A DNA stretch of 49,503 bases, taken from assembly GCA_964522105.1 (NCBI GenBank), contig CAZFVA010000023.1, positions 1 through 49,503 of the forward strand, read 5' to 3'. Shown piece after piece: positions 43,218-49,503 of the stretch. Under the pieces are notes generated by a model that did no database searches, was not told the origin of the DNA, and was given only the letters and a program-made list of their open reading frames with translations. The stretch is from JAGOFO01 sp964522105. Lineage in GTDB: Bacteria; Myxococcota_A; UBA9042; DTJE01. How positions within the stretch are numbered: position 1 is the first letter of the stretch; every line of letters begins with the position of its first letter. The position numbers and the translations under genes are program-made.

Positions 43218-44825
43218 ATGACGCGTTCCAAAGCCGCACTGCTAATGTCGGTCATAATCGCGCTGTTACTTGTCGGGCTGCTGTTTCACGACCAAATCAA
43301 AATGTCTGACACGGCGCCGGCCGCTGCACAGGAGTCAAATTCCAAAATGCCAACTGAAGCACCAGTCCAGGCCGGTTTTGCGGGAAGTTTCTATACCGGC
43401 AACGCAAACGCCCTTCGCGCCGAGGTCAAGGGCTACATCGATGCCGCGCCGATCAGGCAGGACCTTGATGGCTGGGCCTGGATTTCACCCCACGCGGGCT
43501 TCGTTTATTCCGGGCCGATTGCAGGCCACGTTTACCGCCAACTTGCGGCACGCCAGCCATCAAGGGTCGTCGTAATTGCTTTTACTCACAGGCCATATTC
43601 GACTGACGGGGCGATGCGCGGTGGTGCAGTGGCCACGATAACGGCGCCTTCATTTCTGACGCCGCTGGGGGCTCTGCCGGTTGACGTTACCGAGGTGCAG
43701 GCCCTTCTTGCCGAGGCCCCGTTCATTCGCGAAGACCGCACTATTTTTGCCGGGGAACACTCGCTGGAAGTCCAACTGCCGTTCATTCAGGTGGCGGCAC
43801 CGAAGGCCCTGCTGGTACCTTTGATGTTTGGAAATCAGGACGACCCGGCCTTGATGGGTAAACTGGCCGCGATCATTGCAAAACGGTACGCATCCGACCC
43901 GAACACAGTTGTGATTGCATCAACTGACATGTCGCACTATTTTCCGTATGACAAGGCAGTCGCAATCGACCAGCGCGCACTGAAGGCTGTCATTGATCTG
44001 GACCCGGGGACGCTGGCGGGACTGGCCCCTTTGCGACAGGCCGAGTTCTGCGGGCTTGCCCCGGTCCTGACTTTACTGCTGGCCCAGAAGACGATTCAGG
44101 GTCAGGCCCCGGTCGTCCTGGACTACCGAAATTCGGGCGACACGGCGGGCGACAAAGGGCGCGTCGTCGGGTATTCAGCCGTACTGTTTCCACGTCCGAC
44201 AGGCTTGACGAAGCCAACTCAAGCCATAACAAACGAGCATGAAATGAAAAACAAAGACACCGAATTCAGCCTTACAAATCAGCAGAAAGTTCATCTGCTG
44301 TCCATTGCCAGACAAACCGTTGAAACCCTGGTCCGCACCGGCAAAGTGCCAGATTTCAGCGAAACCGATCCGATCCTGCTGGCCCCCGGCGCTGCCTTCG
44401 TAACACTAAAGAAAAACGGCGACTTACGCGGCTGCATCGGCCACACCGAACCGTACCTGCCGTTGTGGCGCTGCGTGCGTGAGATGGCAAAAGCGGCATC
44501 GACCCTGGACACCCGTTTCAGGCCGGTCGCCCCCGAGGAGCTTGCCGACCTGGATTATGAAATCAGTGTCCTGTTCCCTGCAGTTCCTGTCCGCGACGTC
44601 AACGAAATCGTTGTGGGGCGCGACGGGTTGACGATTGAGCTACACGGAAGGCGCGGCCTGCTGTTGCCCCAGGTACCGATTGAATGGGGCTGGAACCGCG
44701 AAGAATTCCTGAACCAGACCGCCAGAAAGGCCGGGCTGCCGACAGATGCATGGAAAGACAGCGCCGCAGTCATTCAACGATTTCAGGGAATTATCTTTTC
44801 CGAAAACGAAGTGCAGCAACAATGA
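43218..44825 (+). CDS. Membrane-anchored MEMO-AMMECR1 fusion protein
   Basis: 535 residues from the ATG at 43218, which has AGAAGG eight bases upstream (an ATG two codons earlier has almost no spacing). An N-terminal hydrophobic helix (about 6-24, AALLMSVIIALLLVGLLF) is a signal anchor. The MEMO domain (about 50-325) has SPHAGFVYSGP, EHSLEVQLPF, STDMSHY and AEFCG, the histidines and cysteine of the non-haem iron or redox site. After a linker comes an AMMECR1 domain (about 355-525) with LRGCIGHTEP. In many prokaryotes these two, A and B, occur with a radical SAM enzyme (AmmeMemoRadiSam); none is encoded in this window. The membrane anchor is unusual for normally soluble proteins. The gene ends 11 bases from the convergent GH16 gene. 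Confidence 0.88.
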   Translation: MTRSKAALLMSVIIALLLVGLLFHDQIKMSDTAPAAAQESNSKMPTEAPVQAGFAGSFYTGNANALRAEVKGYIDAAPIRQDLDGWAWISPHAGFVYSGPIAGHVYRQLAARQPSRVVVIAFTHRPYSTDGAMRGGAVATITAPSFLTPLGALPVDVTEVQALLAEAPFIREDRTIFAGEHSLEVQLPFIQVAAPKALLVPLMFGNQDDPALMGKLAAIIAKRYASDPNTVVIASTDMSHYFPYDKAVAIDQRALKAVIDLDPGTLAGLAPLRQAEFCGLAPVLTLLLAQKTIQGQAPVVLDYRNSGDTAGDKGRVVGYSAVLFPRPTGLTKPTQAITNEHEMKNKDTEFSLTNQQKVHLLSIARQTVETLVRTGKVPDFSETDPILLAPGAAFVTLKKNGDLRGCIGHTEPYLPLWRCVREMAKAASTLDTRFRPVAPEELADLDYEISVLFPAVPVRDVNEIVVGRDGLTIELHGRRGLLLPQVPIEWGWNREEFLNQTARKAGLPTDAWKDSAAVIQRFQGIIFSENEVQQQ

Positions 44826-44836
44826 AAATCGGCACG

Positions 44837-45802
44837 TTACTGGCTTACAAGGTCATAGACGCGAACATAGTCAACGTAGGTGTAGTCTGGCAGTTCGGCG
44901 TCTTCGATCGAACCGCTGAAGGCAAAGAAATTGGACGCAATTTCGTCTGAAAAAATTATGTACAGGGGAACCGTACATATTCCGCCGGCTTTAGTCTCCC
45001 AGACCATGATGCCGTCGATATAGAACCGGTACATGTCTTCGGCCCACCACAAACCGAACGTGTGGTAACCAATCTCGATCCCCATGGTGGTCGAAACCAT
45101 CGAGTCATCCGAGCCTGCCGCGTAAGAATCCCAGTGAAGTGCGTGGTTTGTTGACTGTTTCTCAGCACCTGCCCACGGACGTTCCATGATGTCGATTTCA
45201 ACGCCGTCAACGCCGCCGTTCGTCGTGTCCCCGAAGCTTTCCGGCATTAGCCAGAAAGCACCCCAGTGCCCTGGCTGCGTCGCGACTTTCATACGCGCTT
45301 CGTAGTACCCATAGGTGTGTTCAAACTTACCCTGAGTCGACATCACACCATCCATGTACTTGTAGTTCTTGATATAAGTGGCCATCACCATGTTACCCTG
45401 GCCATCCAGAGTCATGGCTTCCTTGACCCAGAAACCTTCCCGGCGTTGCTGAGGGGCGGCCTCGGTCCCACCTTCAACAGTCCACTTGCTTTCATCAATC
45501 TGCGTGCCGTTGAACTCGTCATGCCAGGCAATCTGCCACGCCTTACCGAGCGGCGCAGGCGGCAGGAATTCCTGAACCAGCGGCGGTGCCACGTCTTCTT
45601 CAGCGACGTCAAATGCCGCATCATTCACTTTGCCATCTGCAACGTCGTCGGCTGCATCAAATGCAGCGTCACGCCCGGCATCACTTATGATGTCATTGAC
45701 GACCGTTTCACCACCACAGCCGGCAAAGCCACACGCGGCCAGCGGCAGGGAAAGCGACAAGAAAAGGGCCAGTTTAGATCTGACAATCTGATGATTTAAC
45801 AC
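44837..45802 (-). CDS. GH16 glycosidase lipoprotein
   Basis: 321 residues from a GTG at 45802, chosen because AAGG lies eight bases upstream and because the signal peptide then starts correctly. The signal ends at a perfect lipobox LAAC (Cys24); a second Cys29 is nearby. An Asp/Ala-rich stalk (about 32-72) precedes a concanavalin-like GH16 domain: WHDEFNGTQIDESKWTVEGG, GYYEARMKV, and the catalytic EIDIME with Glu202, Asp204 and Glu207. The family cleaves beta-1,3/1,4-glucans, agarose, porphyran or carrageenan; the specific substrate is not decided here. Convergent with the MEMO-AMMECR1 gene and divergent from the Cys-rich gene, with shared palindromes between. Confidence 0.9.
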   Translation of the reverse strand: MLNHQIVRSKLALFLSLSLPLAACGFAGCGGETVVNDIISDAGRDAAFDAADDVADGKVNDAAFDVAEEDVAPPLVQEFLPPAPLGKAWQIAWHDEFNGTQIDESKWTVEGGTEAAPQQRREGFWVKEAMTLDGQGNMVMATYIKNYKYMDGVMSTQGKFEHTYGYYEARMKVATQPGHWGAFWLMPESFGDTTNGGVDGVEIDIMERPWAGAEKQSTNHALHWDSYAAGSDDSMVSTTMGIEIGYHTFGLWWAEDMYRFYIDGIMVWETKAGGICTVPLYIIFSDEIASNFFAFSGSIEDAELPDYTYVDYVRVYDLVSQ

Positions 45803-45926
45803 AACATTATCCTTCGCTGTCTGCGCAGCCATCGAGTACCGCAAGCCAATCCTACCAGACCGGCCGGAACGTTGCACCAGGTACCGTGACACGACAACGT
45901 GCCTTATCTATAGAATAAGTTAAGTC

Positions 45927-45950
45927 TGGCCGTTGATATTCAACCGGCCA
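45927..45950. promoter_or_regulatory. Imperfect palindrome over the divergent GH16 / Cys-rich gene promoters
   Basis: TGGCCGTTGA (45927-45936), TAT, then TCAACCGGCCA (45940-45950) form a near-perfect inverted repeat with one extra C in the right arm. It covers the -35 hexamer of the plus-strand promoter. A second palindrome, CTTAT-CTATAGA-ATAAG (45903-45919), lies just beside it. Both could bind a regulator controlling the two divergent genes. Confidence 0.4.
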
Positions 45951-45960
45951 CTGCTATGCT
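45933..45960 (+). promoter_or_regulatory. Sigma-70 promoter for the Cys-rich protein gene
   Basis: TTGATA (45933-45938) and TATGCT (45955-45960) are 16 bases apart, placing the transcription start about 20 bases before the ATG at 45987, which has GGGGAG seven bases upstream. Confidence 0.55.
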
Positions 45961-45986
45961 TGTGACATACCCCGGGGAGACAACTT

Positions 45987-46730
45987 ATGAAGCATTTTGC
46001 GTCAATCGTGCTGTTCGCGGTGGGCTTGATACCGGCGCTTGTTATGGCCGCACCCGGCAAAGACGTGTGCGTGCGCGAATTCCGACCCCTTGTAACTGGT
46101 GAAAAGGTTCTGGAATGTACTTTCGTCGGTGGCGAAAGGGGCACAAAAGAACTGGCCACTCAGCAGTACCTGACAGACGTTGGAACTTGCTGGGACTATG
46201 ACATCGTGGCAGTTCAATCGTGCGGATGTCGCAAGTTCCTGAAGGCCAGCATCTGCTGCCGCAAAGGCGGCACGAAGGATTGCGAACTGCGCATCGGCAA
46301 CAGCGTGGAAGTTGACTGCGCAAAGTACGGTCAGGCGAAGTTCGGGCTTTCTGGCGCAACCGAATCTGACGAATGTGCAAAGAAGCGCAAGGCAATCGGA
46401 TGTGCAAAGACAGACGCCATGTGGGCCGGGGTTCAGGTCGGCCCGTGCATCGGCGAAGGCGGCAACGACCTGGGCGGCGTATATCAGTGCGACGATGCCG
46501 GGCGCCAGCGTTTCGCGGACGGCGAGTGCGGCCCCGACCCGATCGACTGCGGCTGCACTTTCCTTGAAGACTGCAGCAATCCGGCCTGGTTAAAGTGCTA
46601 TAAATCGTTCATGCAGGACGCGGAATTGAAGGCCTGCTATGACTTCAAGGCGTATCCAAATAACTATCTGCGATGGAAATGTCAGGACGACCTGAAGAAG
46701 GCGCGGTCCGGCGGGGGAGATTCAAATTGA
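45987..46730 (+). CDS. Secreted Cys-rich protein of unknown function
   Basis: 247 residues. A Sec signal peptide (hydrophobic core 5-20, likely cleavage after LVMA near residue 21) is followed by a mature chain with 20 cysteines, an even number as expected for disulfide pairing in the periplasm or outside. Blocks such as SCGCRKFLKASICC and DPIDCGCTFLEDC show close Cys spacing. No lipobox and no family that I recognise. Its stop codon overlaps the TTG start of the next gene, so it is co-translated with the beta-helix lipoprotein. A structural or protective surface protein is possible, but nothing in the sequence proves it. Confidence 0.8.
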   Translation: MKHFASIVLFAVGLIPALVMAAPGKDVCVREFRPLVTGEKVLECTFVGGERGTKELATQQYLTDVGTCWDYDIVAVQSCGCRKFLKASICCRKGGTKDCELRIGNSVEVDCAKYGQAKFGLSGATESDECAKKRKAIGCAKTDAMWAGVQVGPCIGEGGNDLGGVYQCDDAGRQRFADGECGPDPIDCGCTFLEDCSNPAWLKCYKSFMQDAELKACYDFKAYPNNYLRWKCQDDLKKARSGGGDSN

Positions 46731-48817
46731 ACAGACTAACCACAAGTAACATTTCAATTACGCTCGGTTTCTGCCTTATTGCGACGATGCTGATCGTATC
46801 GACCGGGTGCGGGGACGCCGGGACGCCGGAGCAGGACGTGCCCGGGTCGGACCAGGGCATTGACACCGTTATGAACGACACGACCGGTGACGTATCCGTG
46901 GACGAGACGCGGGACGACAGCAACATCGACGATACCGGAATTGACCAGGGCGTTGACGCCGACCAGGAATTGATTGAAACCGACGTTCCTGTTGAAATCA
47001 TTGATAATCCAGACACCAATGGCGGCTGCGTTGACCCGGACGGCGACTATTTCGGCATAAACTGCCCGGCCGGACCCGACTGCGCGCCCAGCGATCCCCT
47101 GCGCCACGCAACAATGATGCTGTATGCCGACGCCGATTTTGACGGACACGGCACCGGCACCATATCTGAACAATGCGTTGGCGAACTGGTCCCCCCGGGA
47201 TGGGCAACCAATAATAACGACTGCAATGACGCCGATCCCACGGTGTACCCGCAGGCGCCCGAAATCCCGGATGACATGAAGGCGAACGGCTGCACCGGCG
47301 CCGATATGACCGCTGCGACGGCAACCGGAATTTATGTCGTCCCCGGAAACCCCGACACCAACGAAGGTACCCGCGAGTCCCCGGTCGGGACGCTGACGGC
47401 TGGACTGGCAAAGGCCATCGATGCCAGCGTAAAGAATATCTTTGTCGCAACCGGAACCCTGAACGAAAACGTAGTTATTGAGACCGATATGGCCATACAC
47501 GGTGGTTATGACGCAAGCACATGGGCAAAGACGGCTACCAAAACCCGTCTGAACAGCGCCACAGAAATCGGAATCAAAATCAAATCCTGCGCTGTGCTGA
47601 TCGACGGCTTTCAGGTATTCGGTTACGCAAACGAAGGCAACACGACGCCTTACGCTGATGTGGTCGGGATATGGGCCGAGGACGCGAACGCCACATTCCA
47701 CAAATGCACCATCACGGGCGGATACCTTTCTGCCGGACTGACTGACGGCAGAAAACTGGCGACAACAGGCATCAAAGTTGTCTCTGGAAACGTTGTGGTT
47801 ATGGGGTCGACGGTCGGATCGGGCACGCCCGACGTCTCAGAGTGGAGCGGTACCGGTTTCATCGAGCGCGAGGCAGTCAGCAACGGCATCTTACTTGAGT
47901 CAGGCACCTTTAAGATGCTTGGTGGTTCGATCGGTTTCGGGGCCAACATCTCGCTGAACAACATCCATGGAACGACCATCGGAGTCATTACGACACGCGG
48001 ATTACTTGCGACCGGCGGCCAGGCTCTTCTAAACGGGTTGGACATCGACGGCGGGGCCGAAACTATAGTGGCGGACAACGTTGAAGATGTTGCGCTGGCC
48101 AAGGCCGCGACCGAGACCAATGCAGCCTCGGTCGAAGTCGCCGGCAACGCTCACGTCTGGGTCATGAATACAGTCGCAGGAACCGGTTTGCTGAGGGCGT
48201 TGAACGAGGTCACGGCAGGTAACGGCGCCAACGCTGAGTCTGATGCGATGGTTCGTGGGGATGTCTTCATTGCAACTACCGGAATCCTTGAAGTATTTCA
48301 TTGTGATCTACATGCTGACAAGAATTCAGAAGCAGCGTCAGATGCGTCTGCAACCGCTGGCACAGCATCAGTCACAGACCGGTTGGCCGTTCACCTTTTC
48401 CGCGCCGAATTTGGTGCCAGCTTGCGAATCGTGAATTCGGCCGGATATTCCAGTGTCGTGTCATTGGAAAGTGCCATGATAACAAGCGTACCGGAAGCCT
48501 CTGTTTCAATGTACAACAACGTGTTCTGGGCGGAAGAGTCAGGCAACTGCATGGTGTGGAACAATATTGAGTGCGTCGAAACAAGCGAAGGACTGAACGA
48601 CTGCGCCAACATTCCCGGGTGCGCCGTTTCGACGGGCAACAGCACCGCAAATCCGATGTGGAACTGGTGGGACACTGTCCAGGAAGGCAGTCCGCTGCGC
48701 GATTCCGGGGTTGACCCTTCGACGCTCGGCACAAACGTCACTACAGACCTGAGAGGCTTTCCACGCCCGCAGGGTGCGGGATACGACATCGGTGCTTATG
48801 AGTTTGCTGCAGAATAG
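46727..48817 (+). CDS. Parallel beta-helix lipoprotein with Asp-rich stalk and MopE-like motif
   Basis: 696 residues from a TTG overlapping the previous stop (TTGA), with GGGGGAG seven bases upstream; this start gives a proper signal peptide ending at Cys28 (IVSTGCGD). The Asp-rich stalk extends to about residue 90. Then comes an Asp/Cys-rich segment with NNNDCNDADPTVYPQAPE, the motif of MopE-like metal-binding proteins common in myxobacteria. From about residue 205 (GNPDTNEGTRESPVGTLTAG) to the end there is a DUF1565-type right-handed beta-helix with repeated short strands (IDGFQVFG, GIKVVSGNVVVMG), ending in GYDIGAYEF. Role is probably binding at the surface; catalytic residues of lyases or hydrolases are not seen. 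It ends eight bases from the convergent cupin gene. Confidence 0.85.
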   Translation: MNRLTTSNISITLGFCLIATMLIVSTGCGDAGTPEQDVPGSDQGIDTVMNDTTGDVSVDETRDDSNIDDTGIDQGVDADQELIETDVPVEIIDNPDTNGGCVDPDGDYFGINCPAGPDCAPSDPLRHATMMLYADADFDGHGTGTISEQCVGELVPPGWATNNNDCNDADPTVYPQAPEIPDDMKANGCTGADMTAATATGIYVVPGNPDTNEGTRESPVGTLTAGLAKAIDASVKNIFVATGTLNENVVIETDMAIHGGYDASTWAKTATKTRLNSATEIGIKIKSCAVLIDGFQVFGYANEGNTTPYADVVGIWAEDANATFHKCTITGGYLSAGLTDGRKLATTGIKVVSGNVVVMGSTVGSGTPDVSEWSGTGFIEREAVSNGILLESGTFKMLGGSIGFGANISLNNIHGTTIGVITTRGLLATGGQALLNGLDIDGGAETIVADNVEDVALAKAATETNAASVEVAGNAHVWVMNTVAGTGLLRALNEVTAGNGANAESDAMVRGDVFIATTGILEVFHCDLHADKNSEAASDASATAGTASVTDRLAVHLFRAEFGASLRIVNSAGYSSVVSLESAMITSVPEASVSMYNNVFWAEESGNCMVWNNIECVETSEGLNDCANIPGCAVSTGNSTANPMWNWWDTVQEGSPLRDSGVDPSTLGTNVTTDLRGFPRPQGAGYDIGAYEFAAE

Positions 48818-48825
48818 CTGATCTA

Positions 48826-49227
48826 TTAATTCATCAGTTCCGTGGTCACGCCATCAAAATGCTCGTTGTCACTTTCAGCATCCTGGCGGGTATGATGGAC
48901 GACGCCGTCGCGATGATTCGGCGGGGAATAGATTGTGTAAAGCTTCATCGGAACTTTGCCGGTATTGATGATGTTGTGGTCGGTCCCCGCCGGCACCAGG
49001 ACGGCCCAGCCTCCACGAATCTCGGTGCGCACGCCATCAAGAACCGCCAGTCCGGAGCCCTCTTCCACCCGGAAGAACTGGTCAAGCTGATGGACCTCAG
49101 CCCCTATTTCTTCACCCGGCTTCAACGCCATGACAACAAGCTGACAGTTCTTCGCCGTGTACAGCACCCGCCGAAATTCGTCATTCTTGAAAGCAATGGT
49201 TTCTATGTCTTGTACGTACCCTTTCAT
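48826..49227 (-). CDS. Cupin-domain protein
   Basis: 133 residues from the ATG at 49227, which has AAAGGAG seven bases upstream; longer readings to 49335 lack this. A single cupin barrel is visible: PGEEIGAEVHQLDQFFRVEEGSG with metal-ligand His and Glu, then VLVPAGTDHNIINTG with the second-motif His. Small proteins of this type are sugar-binding or isomerase-like and often cytoplasmic. No signal peptide is present. A short inverted repeat ACTTG-TATAGT-CAAGT (49265-49280) lies upstream and may be an operator. Enzymatic activity cannot be assigned. Confidence 0.85.
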   Translation of the reverse strand: MKGYVQDIETIAFKNDEFRRVLYTAKNCQLVVMALKPGEEIGAEVHQLDQFFRVEEGSGLAVLDGVRTEIRGGWAVLVPAGTDHNIINTGKVPMKLYTIYSPPNHRDGVVHHTRQDAESDNEHFDGVTTELMN

Positions 49228-49443
49228 AGCTGCTCCTTTATTGGACGAAAACGCATCGTCGTTAACTTGTATAGTCAAGTAAGCAAGGCGCGTGCCAGCC
49301 CTGCGGTGCCACATAAGTACTTGAATTACGTACATTCCACGACCAACTAAAATAAGCCAGTGAAATCAAATAACATCAAAATGATCCTGTACCATTCAAT
49401 CCGATTGGACTACGTTACCCTAAGTAGAAAGTATGGTAGGAAC

Positions 49444-49503
49444 ATGTACGTAAACGACAGACAGCACCGCGAGATACTTCAGAACATAGCCTGGCGGGCG
49501 ATG
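49444..49503 (+). CDS. Start of a probable RNB-type ribonuclease or related gene (cut by window edge)
   Basis: Twenty codons from an ATG at 49444 run to the window edge (MYVNDRQHREILQNIAWRAM). TAGGA precedes the ATG at very short spacing. An N-terminal segment with an IAxRAM pattern recalls RNB-domain exoribonuclease-like proteins, but 20 residues are too few to be sure. The 216 bases between the cupin start and this ATG hold no other gene that I can support. Confidence 0.4.
   Translation, partial: MYVNDRQHREILQNIAWRAM

Noticed and set aside
44220..44260. Internal ATG in the MEMO-AMMECR1 linker as a separate AMMECR1 start
   Set aside because: No convincing Shine-Dalgarno sequence precedes it and the frame is continuous, so a single fusion is simpler.
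46754..47701. Long open frame antisense to the beta-helix lipoprotein gene, with similar long antisense frames at 26600-27265, 8437-9117 and 2527-3303
   Set aside because: They mirror the codon pattern of well-supported genes, lack ribosome sites and show no recognisable domains.
49265..49280. ACTTG-TATAGT-CAAGT as a promoter -10 for the gene at the right edge
   Set aside because: No -35 lies at a proper distance on the plus strand. It may be an operator for the cupin gene, but evidence is thin.

Overview
This 49.5-kb window (moderate GC, roughly 50%) is a gene-dense piece of a Gram-negative bacterial chromosome. The features that suggest a lineage are an outer-membrane porin, many lipoproteins with Asp-rich stalks, a MopE-like Asp/Cys motif, thrombospondin type-3 repeats, CheB-CheR fusion proteins and many hybrid kinases. 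Together they recall myxobacteria, Bradymonadales and other former deltaproteobacteria, but no marker gene fixes the phylum, so the lineage is an inference. I see no rRNA, tRNA, CRISPR array or insertion sequence.

Layout. The left edge holds a truncated carbamoyltransferase and an rhlE-type RNA helicase with a long 5' leader. Positions 2.2-5.6 kb hold a GH28-like beta-helix lipoprotein and an esterase lipoprotein. A divergent region (5564-5817) carries a CRP-like site and a structured leader, and leads into an actP-type symporter locus: DUF485 protein, symporter, porin, a Cache-PAS-CBS-DUF294 sensor and a metallophosphoesterase. Positions 12.6-21.3 kb (minus strand) form a signalling block: GAF hybrid kinase with two receivers, REC-HD-GYP, CheB-CheR-PAS, and PAS hybrid kinase. 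Positions 21.5-28.6 kb look like one compact minus-strand operon: TetR, GH31, GH33 sialidase, HisKA_3 kinase, NarL-type regulator. A palindrome separates it from a divergent heparinase II/III-like lyase and an S33 peptidase. Then come a PHP-domain lipoprotein, a DedA protein, a CASTOR/POLLUX-like channel flanked by imperfect direct repeats, and a PAS-GAF-HD-GYP protein.

The right end (39.7-48.8 kb) holds a lipoprotein resembling the catalytic half of glucan, water dikinase, a Cys-rich lipoprotein, a membrane-anchored MEMO-AMMECR1 fusion, a GH16 lipoprotein, a Cys-rich secreted protein, a beta-helix lipoprotein, a cupin and the start of a probable RNB-type nuclease.

Main theme. At least ten unrelated enzymes or binding proteins share one N-terminal design: lipoprotein signal, lipid-bearing Cys, then an Asp-rich low-complexity stalk. 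The likely joint role is breakdown of extracellular glycan and protein at the cell surface, with dedicated sensors and acetate-type uptake nearby. The most unusual single gene is the extracytoplasmic dikinase-like lipoprotein at 39748-41931.
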